Origin: Takakia lepidozioides
Lineage: Eukaryota; Streptophyta; Takakiopsida; Takakiales; Takakiaceae
Assembly: GCA_030704615.1 (NCBI GenBank)
Contig: CM060732.1
Location: forward strand, 73,761,053 to 73,825,052
Length of the DNA: 64,000 nucleotides
Reading direction: 5' to 3'
How positions within the stretch are numbered: position 1 is the first letter of the stretch; each line of letters starts with the position of its first letter. A model generated the notes under the pieces. The model was not told the DNA's origin and made no database searches. It saw only the letters and a program-made list of their open reading frames with translations. The translations under genes and the position numbers were made by a program. This document shows, one piece after another, positions 56,017 to 64,000 of the stretch.

Positions 56017-59000
56017 ATGGCGTCCCGCTTCTGGACCCAGAATGTAAGTACTTTGTTTCGATGTCTTCCCTGCGTGTTGTTCAGTGATTTTGGAAAAGCC
56101 TGTTTAGGTGAGAAGAATGTGTTGTAGTTTTTCCTGCAATTGTCAACTCATAGGGGATGTGTGGAAGTCTGTCCTAGTCTGGTGATGCGGAGCGGAACTG
56201 AAGTGGGGAGGGAGTGGTAGACGCCGTTGTAATCTAATTAGCTTCCAGAGCCATGGTTCCAAGGTCATGCATGTGGGTTTTGAGATGGGTGTCTGGCACG
56301 GGGAAATGCAGAGTGACAGTGAGAGTGAGGAGGAAGTGCCCAGCGATGTGGAGGAGGAAACGCCTGTGGGAGGTGGCGGAGAGGGTGGAGCAGGGGGAGC
56401 TGCGGGATCCAAGTACTTGCGTGACAATCTTAGTGACAGTGATGAATCCGATGACCAGCGACGAGTGGTTCGGTCTGCCAAGGATAAGCGATTCGATGAG
56501 ATGGCGCTCACCACAGAGCAGATGAAGAACCACATAAAGATAAATGACTGGGTACAGCTTCAAGAAAGCTTTGATCGGCTCAACAAGCAGCTTGAGAAAG
56601 TGCTTCGAGCTGCCGAGTCTGAAACTGCTCCTCGCCTCTACATCAAGGCACTTGTGATGTTGGAAGACTTCCTTGCACAGGCGCTTGCCAACAAAGAGGC
56701 TAAGAAGAAAATGAGCCCCAGCAATGCCAAGGCCCTTAACTACATGAAGCAGAAGTTAAAAAAAAACAACAAGCTTTATGAAGCTGAGATTGAGAAGTTT
56801 CGGTCCAAACCAGAGTCTGAGGAGGATGTGGATGCTGACGAGGACGAGGAGGAAGATGAGGATTCTGGCGGGGATTTCAGTGACGAAGAGCCTGGAAAAA
56901 TTGCAGGTGTTTACTCTGATTCTGATGAAGAGGATGCGGAAGGGGGTGATGATGAGCAAGGGGGTTGGGAAGAGAAGAAAAGTCGGAGGGACACAGCGAT
57001 GGAAAAGCAATTCAAGAGGGATCCTAGTGAAATATCATGGGATATGGTCGACAAGAAGATGAAGGAAATTATTTCAGCCCGCGGTCGCAAGGGAACGGAC
57101 CGTGCAGAGCAAGTTGAGCAGCTCTCCTACCTAGCTCGGGTGGCCAAGACTCCTGCCCAGAAACTGGAGGTGATGGTCCACGTTGTGTCTGCCCAGTTTG
57201 ATGTAAACCCTAGTCTCAATACCCATATGCCAATTCAAGTGTGGAAGAAATGTGTGCAAAATGTGCTGGTCATTCTGGATATTCTGGCTCAGTATCCAAA
57301 TATTGTAATGGATGAAACTTCAGAACCCGAATCAGAGAATGAGACCCAGAAGGGGGCAGACCATGAAGGGCCTATTCATGTGTGGGGAAATGTTGTGGCG
57401 TTTTTAGAACGTGTAGATGATGAACTTTTCAAGAGTCTGCAGTGCATTGATCCACACACCAAAGAGTATGTGGAGCGGCTGCGGGATGAACCCCTGTTTA
57501 TGGTACTCGCACAAGATGTGCAACAGTATGTGGAGCGGCTGTCTGATATGAAAGCTGCTTCAAGAGTTGCCCTGCGAAGGTGTGAGCACATCTATTACAA
57601 ACCTCAAAAAGTGTATGAGGCAATGAGGAAACTTGCAGAGATCCAAGCCCAACCGGATGCTGTGGCTGCTGAGAGTGATACAGCAGGACCAGACGCTGGA
57701 GAAGAGTTTGATGAGAATGGAAAATTGGCTGGTGATGTGAAGCTACCTGTGGAGATCAAAGGACCCCCAGCATTTGTGGTCACCCCCGAGATTGTACCGC
57801 GCAGGTCATCATTTCCTGACCTGAGCAGGGCATTGATGGATCAGCTTGTCAGCACAATTTACAAGCATGGGGATGAGAGGACAAAGGCTCGAGCTATGCT
57901 TTGTGACATTTATCAGCATGCGATTTCTGAGGAGTTCCATACTGCAAGGGATTTGCTTTTGATGAGCCATTTGCAAGACTCTGTGCAGCACATGGATGTA
58001 TCAACTCAAATACTGTTCAATCGTGCAATGGCACAGCTGGGTTTGTGTGCTTTCCGGGCCTCTCTCATCACTGAAGCACATGGCTGTCTCTCAGAGCTTT
58101 ATGCAGGGGGTCGAGTAAAGGAGTTACTAGCTCAAGGAGTTTCTCAGAGTCGCTATCATGAGAAGAACCCAGAGCAGGTAATTGATAACTAGAACTTCCA
58201 TTTACTTTTGTAGTTTATGTTGCAGGGGGGCCTATGAGCTGATTTGGCACTATCGTATCTGGGAGCAATTTGGATGCTGGTGAATGATAATGAATCAGGC
58301 TGTCTGTAATTTAGCACGGATGCTTTCAGTAAATGGGTTTGACTTTGGCATATGCCCTGCTTCTCCTCCCTGGTCACTGATATGACAAGGGTGAGCTTTC
58401 GCAATATTGCAGTGTCAATACTGTGTCCCATGACAGACATGTTGATGATGTTGAGAGGGTTCTGTGTTGAAAGGAAAGGTCATTGATCTATAGATTTCGA
58501 CTGTTGGTTTGCATCAACTGGGGAAACAATCACATGTTTTGTTGAAATGGGAATTGACCTATTAGGGTTGGGCACTCGCAGGAAAAGCTTGAACGCAGAC
58601 GACAAATGCCATTCCACATGCATATCAATCTGGAGCTTTTAGAAGCCGTTCACCTGATCTGTGCCATGTTACTGGAGGTGCCTAACATGGCTGCCAACGC
58701 CCATGACATCAAGCGGAAGGTGATTAGCAAGCCCTTCCGTCGTCTGCTTGATATCAATGAACGGCAAACCTTCACTGGCCCGCCTGAGAACGTGCGCGAC
58801 CATGTCATGGCTGCCACCCGCTCCCTTGGGAAGGGCAACTGGCAGAAGGCAGTGGAAGTTGTTCAAGGCCTGGATGTGTGGAAGCTGCTAACAAAACGGG
58901 AGTTTGTTCTGGAGATGCTGAAAAGCAAAATTCAGGAGGAGGCTCTTCGCACTTACCTCTTCACATTCTCGTCATACTATGATTCGTTGAGTTTAGATCA

Positions 59001-59670
59001 GTTAATGACCATGTTCGAGTTACCGGAGGCCCATGTACATAGCATCGTCAGCAAAATGATGATTGCAGAAGAGCTTCATGCCAGCTGGGATCAACCTACA
59101 AGGAGTATTGTTATGCACAACGTAGAACCTAGCAGGCTGCAAGCCCTGGCGGCCCAGTTTTCAGAGAAGCTGACAGTGCTTGTGGACAGCAACGAGAGGG
59201 CTTTTGATGCACACACAGGTGGTGGTGGCTTGGAGGGCATGTCCATGGGCAGGCGCAACAAGGATGGGCAAGATTATGCTAATGCTGCCTCTGGCAGGCG
59301 CGGGGGTGACAATTCTGGTGGTGGTCGTGAAAGGCAGGGTGGGTATTCTGGGTACGGTGGCGGTGGCGGCGGTGGTCGTTCCAACTATGGTGGTGGGAGA
59401 GGAGGGGGCCAAGGTAGAGGCGGGAGAGACAACACTGGGGGCTCCAATTACTACAGAGACCAACGTTCAGGCCAGACAGGTGGGCGCAGCAGCAATTCTG
59501 GGTACCAGAGTACACGATACCAGGATGCTTACAGCAGTGTTGGCCGTACACCTTACCAGACGGGACCTGCCTCATCTGTCGGCGCCAACCGAGGTGTGCA
59601 GGCTGATGCTAGTGGTCGCATGGTGAGCTTGACCCATGGAGGCCAGACAAGGCCAAGCCCTCGATTCTGA
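56017..59670 (+). CDS. eIF3c: Eukaryotic translation initiation factor 3 subunit C, three exons
   Basis: Exons 56017-56043, 56312-58177 and 58582-59670 (27, 1866 and 1089 nt), joined in phase 0, give 993 aa. eIF3c is a core PCI subunit of the eIF3 complex that loads mRNA and initiator tRNA on the 40S ribosome in the cytosol. The N-terminus MASRFWTQN leads into an acidic stretch ([16 protein letters not shown]). Then come the family blocks [114 protein letters not shown] and, across intron 2, [22 protein letters not shown]. The PCI/winged-helix part is at about 754-840 ([40 protein letters not shown]). Residues 844-993 form a Gly/Arg-rich tail ending [18 protein letters not shown]. It is longer than the roughly 900-residue Arabidopsis protein, mainly in the acidic and Gly-rich parts. 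Confidence 0.97.
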
Positions 59671-62600
59671 GTTCTTGGATTCTGTTCATTGTGGCCCATA
59701 CTGTGGGAACAACACTTCCCACCATAACCAGTTTTGTCCAGGTATGTGCTCGGAGTTTTGTTACTAGGGCTGATCTTGTAGATTGAAAGGGAGGAACTTA
59801 GTAAGTCTGTGGTATGGTTATCTATTTAATGGGACTCCTTCATCTGCAGACTCCCTACACATTATCTGACGATGTGAATGTCACATCAAAATTGGCTGTG
59901 CATGATTATTATCTTTGGGTTGCGTATTTTGTAGGTTAGTTGGACAGCATTTTGAACAGCTATCATGTGTTGGATCTCTGCTACCTCCTTTGAGGTCAGA
60001 GAACGAACTTGCCAGTTGCCTACAAGACTGCCAAGTGAAGACAAATAATTTGCAGATCAGGCTTTAGTTGTAATCAATTCCAGCACACTCATTGCAGAAG
60101 GTATTCCATGCTAGTACAAGTCCATGGCGGCAATTGCAATGACGTATGCTTGATCTGTTATATACTGCTGTTTGGATGAACTTAGGTGTGATGGTTGACT
60201 TAGGTTGAGCATTTTAGAATGTGAAGGATGACTTGTTATATGTTGCAGAACTGCAACCTGAGGTTGGGGACACTTGTGCCAGTACTACGAGAATATTCAT
60301 GTTATCTAATTTTGTAACTAAACTTTGGCATGGGATGTGGTTGCACTGGTCTCTTATTTTGGAACATGAAATGATTATATGAAACCCATTCACCTACCCA
60401 ACCCCATGCTCCCTGGTTAGTTTTACGAGCTGGGTTTGCTGAAAGTTAAACCGTATTAGATTGCTCCAGCCAAAGAGGGAGGGGTGTGTAGGTTGAAGAC
60501 AAGGGATAGCTTGTTCGATTGTTTGCCCTTCAGTAAGGCACTACACTGCCACTTAGGCCCTACTTATGATAGACCCCGCACTGTAACAGCCAGAAGTATG
60601 ATTAAAGAATGGGGCAATAAAGGAACACATGCCCTAAAATGGCAGCAGAGATGGCTGCATCAACCTTGTTTGGGATGTTTGGTTCTTCCTTAGGTGACAT
60701 CTGAAGTTTGATGGTCATTGTCCAAGCACCCTTGAATCCATCTGTGGATATTTCAGCTTTCAAAAGAGAAATGCACTGCTGAAAACATCTGGGATTTATG
60801 CAGTTTTAAGGCTGCAGGACAAATTCTTCTGAGACAGCTTGGTGTCGGTGTATGTGTACTTGGCATCCCTGGGGACCACAAAAAGCTCTGACCAGAAATA
60901 GCCAGATAGGGTGCAAAATACAGCAGGATTTGCCTTTAATGCCTCATGATGGTCTCAAGTAGGTGGGCTACGACTGGCTTCCATTTTACATGGACTTGAA
61001 CTAAGCAGGGTACATCTCTTTGGCTTAGAGTACCTGGTACCTGATGGACCCTTTTCAAAACCAAAAAAAACTAAGAAGTGGTGTATTGAGTCTTGTATTA
61101 CCGTCACTTGTGGTATTTCATGTTGAATGACAGATGGTTTTCAGTCTGTATTTGCCTTTGAACGGTTACTATAACTTGGGTTGTGAATGGGTCTTTGGTG
61201 AACAAGGTGTGGGTAGGTACGGTTGTGGTACCTTAGGCATGGTTTGGAATCCCATCCGATCGGGCTGAGGACGATATGTGACTTGGTTTTTGTGAATGAA
61301 AGATGTGCTGTAGTGAGGGGTTACTAGTACATCAGCTTGCTGAATTGGACAACTACAGTAGCACTGTGAAAACGTGAAAACATAAAAGTTAAGAGAAGGG
61401 AAAAACAAACAATAATATTACACTTTAGTGCTATACACTCAGATACTCACATCAGTTTCTGAGTTCTGACGATGATGACAACATGGGTTATTGAATTCTG
61501 ACCCGCATATGTAAGAGGCCATTGTACATCTGAGTTATAGAGCGTTCTGGCACTGGGATGCATTATAGAGAACAGGATGGATCATGGTATAGGCTTCCCG
61601 GCTAATTCTACAAGGCGACAAGATGAACCTCCCAGGCTTGCCAGCCTGGGTGGCCCACTAGGCAGATCCCTTTCCCTTTATAACTTGTTGCAAATACTCC
61701 TTGGTTCCCAGTTTCCCACTGACGGACTTTGTATTCGTTGGGTTAGAGCTACCTACCCTAATCACTGCCTTGCCCCTAATAATACCTGCACTGCCACCCT
61801 CTCCGGCTTTATACTCTGTTTTTAGTCGGCTGACTTATTGCACTCAGGCTGCAACTTGGGCAGGCTCGAAGAAAAGGATCTGCATCTTCCTGCACTCAGC
61901 CAGTCACAAGTGGATCATGGAGCAGCCTCTCTAATAAGTACATATGAAGAGCTGCAGTGCAAGCTGATCTGACCTGTCTCTTCGAGTTACCTAATACTTC
62001 TTGATACAACTCTGCATCTTGATCTAGATGAACTCCCATTGTTTCCGTGGCACCAAAGTGTAGGACAGCCTACCTGATCGATTCTCCTCAAAAGTGCAGA
62101 GCCAGAATGGCAAGTCAAGGCATTGAATCCGGACCCAACAACCCTCACATGTGTGGGTGCTGTTTTTCAGGCCTCCTGCTGCCATCTCTGCCATGTTGTT
62201 TGCAAACTTTCAAGTTCATGCAGCATGCTTACCTATCTAGCTAGTCTTCCTCCACTGGGACTCATATACATACTAACAGTTACACTCACTCTTTTTCATT
62301 CTTCAAGTCACACCCATCCTAAATGAAGTCTGCATTACTGCATCACTTCAATCCCAGGTAGTGAGTGAGGGATTCAGGAGTGCTGCACTGGGCTTGCTGT
62401 AACTTATACAGGTATTATGAGTGTGAGCTTCCATGGACAATGCCAACTCTGTGCATTTAGTACTCTATAGTACACTGATCACATCAGATATCCCAGAAAT
62501 GAAATATCCCATATCGATTGCCTCAACCGCCTACATATCACATATGACGTGGATACCTACCTACCTAGGTACCGAGTTGTACTAGGTACCTGGTTAGGTA

Positions 62601-64000
62601 CCACCTACACCTCGTACGTGCACTAGAATACGTATGTACTGTCCATACAGTACACGCTGCGCTCTGTTTAGTCAAAAACATCATAATGTCAACGATTTTC
62701 ATCCATATCCCCTGCTTGCCATACATCCCCCGTCCACATGGGATGGCCTTGTCATTATCACATCCAATACTAGGTTAATCCAAGTAACTAATTTACTAGG
62801 TCTTTCTAAAAGATGCCTTTATGGATGTAAGTTCATGGATGATGGACCTGTCGAACCCTCATTACTTGTTTTATTTGCTGCCCTAATGAGATCTTGACCA
62901 TCCAAAAATGTCAGATCCGTCCTCTGGTAAATAGTAGTGCAGTGATCTCGGGATCAAACCTTGGGGAAGAGTGGCTATATATATATTAAATGACCGCAGG
63001 AGGTGAAAAAGTGAAGTAAGGGATCCATTTAGGAACTGGCGTAGACTGGCTGGGCATCCAAATTACAGGCCCAAGAACCTCTAGCCATCAAATACCCGCC
63101 AATTATTTGATGAAAACTGCCTGTAATAAAATATTGTAATAGTCACAAGTGGATATTATTAGTTCCCTAAAATTAAACCAGGGCCTCTGTCCCGTTATAG
63201 AAAGAATCAATAAAAGCCTAATAACCGGAATGCTCAAATAACGTAATCGATTGTGAAAACTTCCGACCGACCAGCCGCTCTACATAACTCTAGAATTTAA
63301 GGAAATAATTTGCTGGATTATTTGGTATAGTACATTGTAGTATACGAGTAGAGATTAGAAATACGGGTAGAGGTACGCGTCTCTGACAGTGTCGGCAGGC
63401 TTTGTGTCTGGCTCCTTCATTCACGCTCGCGTGCTGCTGCTCGGTTTTAGTGGGAGTGAGTCATGCATGCTTCATTATTGGACTTGTTTTCTTACACTCA
63501 TCTTTCACTACCCTGCTTGGCATTCCTGACTCATTGTAGCTAACTTAACCGTGGAATCTTTTTCTCAGAAATTCATTTCACCCCGTATACGCTGGACATT
63601 GTTCCTACACTGGACTTCCCTCTCCGAACTGTGGTTGTAGGACCATGGTGTAGAAAATGGGAGAAGCGGCTTTTGCGACAGGTAAATACCTGATAGTATT
63701 GGTGGCTGTAGCATAGCTGGCAATGCTTTTCTGACAACAGCAGAGAGGTGAGCGTGGTGATTTTGTTCTGTTTCCTTACTAGTCACGGCGGACGGGTGGC
63801 CTGCTGACGCTGAGATAGAAAGTGAGCAAAACAGAGAGCGGGAGACAAGAGGCGACTAAGAAGGGAAGAAAAGAAGGCTTGCAGTCCCGGATCTGTTTGC
63901 AATGATTTGTTTGTAAGTAACTATTATCAGGAAAACTTCTTCTACAGACAAAGAGCTACAGTAAGGGAATGCAGCGATTGTGTTTGTATACATGCAGTGA
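59671..64000. other. Intergenic region after eIF3c
   Basis: It probably begins with the eIF3c 3' untranslated region. No gene, intact repeat or RNA gene can be supported. 62560-62610 has overlapping TACCTACCTAGGTACC palindromic words. 62040-62180 has a weak SINE-like piece (see the kelch intron 9 entry). Confidence 0.4.
63160..63225 (+). repeat. LINE 3' tail (candidate)
   Basis: CCAGGGCCTCTGTCCCGTTA followed by TAGAAAGAATCAATAAAAG. Shares GGGCCTCTGTCC with the LINE end at 32770. Confidence 0.35.

Noticed and set aside
56267-56311. Use of the ATG at 56267 as the eIF3c start
   Set aside because: The family N-terminus MASRFWTQ is found at 56017 in a small first exon, with a good acceptor at 56311. 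The 56267 residues are intron read-through.
59161-59626. Open frames on both strands over the eIF3c tail
   Set aside because: The GGX-rich coding sequence keeps all frames open. The real frame ends with the conserved GRMVSL block.
1-64000. Structured RNA genes, CRISPR arrays, phage or bacterial features
   Set aside because: No tRNA cloverleaf with intact ends, rRNA block, spaced direct-repeat array or bacterial-type gene cluster was seen. The tRNA-like boxes found belong to SINE-like repeats.

Overview
The window is nuclear DNA of a land plant. Three host genes with spliced, GT-AG introns and plant-type proteins occupy its right-hand third: a P-class pentatricopeptide repeat (PPR) gene, a kelch-repeat gene and the gene for translation initiation factor eIF3 subunit c. 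The left two thirds is a dense nest of transposable elements. The many degraded PLS/E-class PPR fragments, with phrases such as MYAKCGSIEDA and DVVSWNAM, suggest a lineage with a large PPR family, perhaps a seed-free plant (bryophyte, lycophyte or fern). That lineage guess is inference and I cannot fix the species.

Layout. Positions 1-21373 are one old Ty3/gypsy LTR retrotransposon on the minus strand. Its 5' LTR lies at about 20905-21373 and its 3' LTR runs off the left edge. It has been opened by three later insertions: a CACTA-type DNA transposon at 14386-19569 in gag (3-bp duplication TCA), a solo LTR at 10790-11413 at the end of RNase H (5-bp duplication CCTGC), and a second CACTA element at 2333-10616 in the spacer before integrase (ACA). 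Removing all three leaves about 7.2 kb, a normal gypsy size. At 21374-25625 there is little except a perfect 27-bp inverted repeat and a candidate TTAA-flanked transposon. A third CACTA element fills 25626-31191, and a dead LINE 3' end follows to about 32810. A long-inverted-repeat element at 33719-39365 carries a fourth CACTA element (34441-38679, duplication ATC) in its loop.

Host genes. The PPR gene (40215-43191, minus, three exons, 714 aa) and the kelch gene (44048-54070, plus, sixteen exons, 525 aa) are divergently transcribed from an 856-bp interval. The eIF3c gene (56017-59670, plus, three exons, 993 aa) follows. All three reading frames rejoin exactly across the introns I assign. The last 4.3 kb shows no gene I can support.

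Main observation. All four CACTA elements are non-autonomous in what I can read (no transposase found). They have at least three different terminal families, yet they carry the same captured cargo: fragments of a PLS/E-class PPR gene plus two further shared modules of unknown origin, often duplicated or tandemly amplified. Their ends are also rich in the palindrome CACGTG. This looks like one host sequence assembly circulating among unrelated CACTA families. No rRNA, tRNA, CRISPR array, plasmid or bacterial operon was found.
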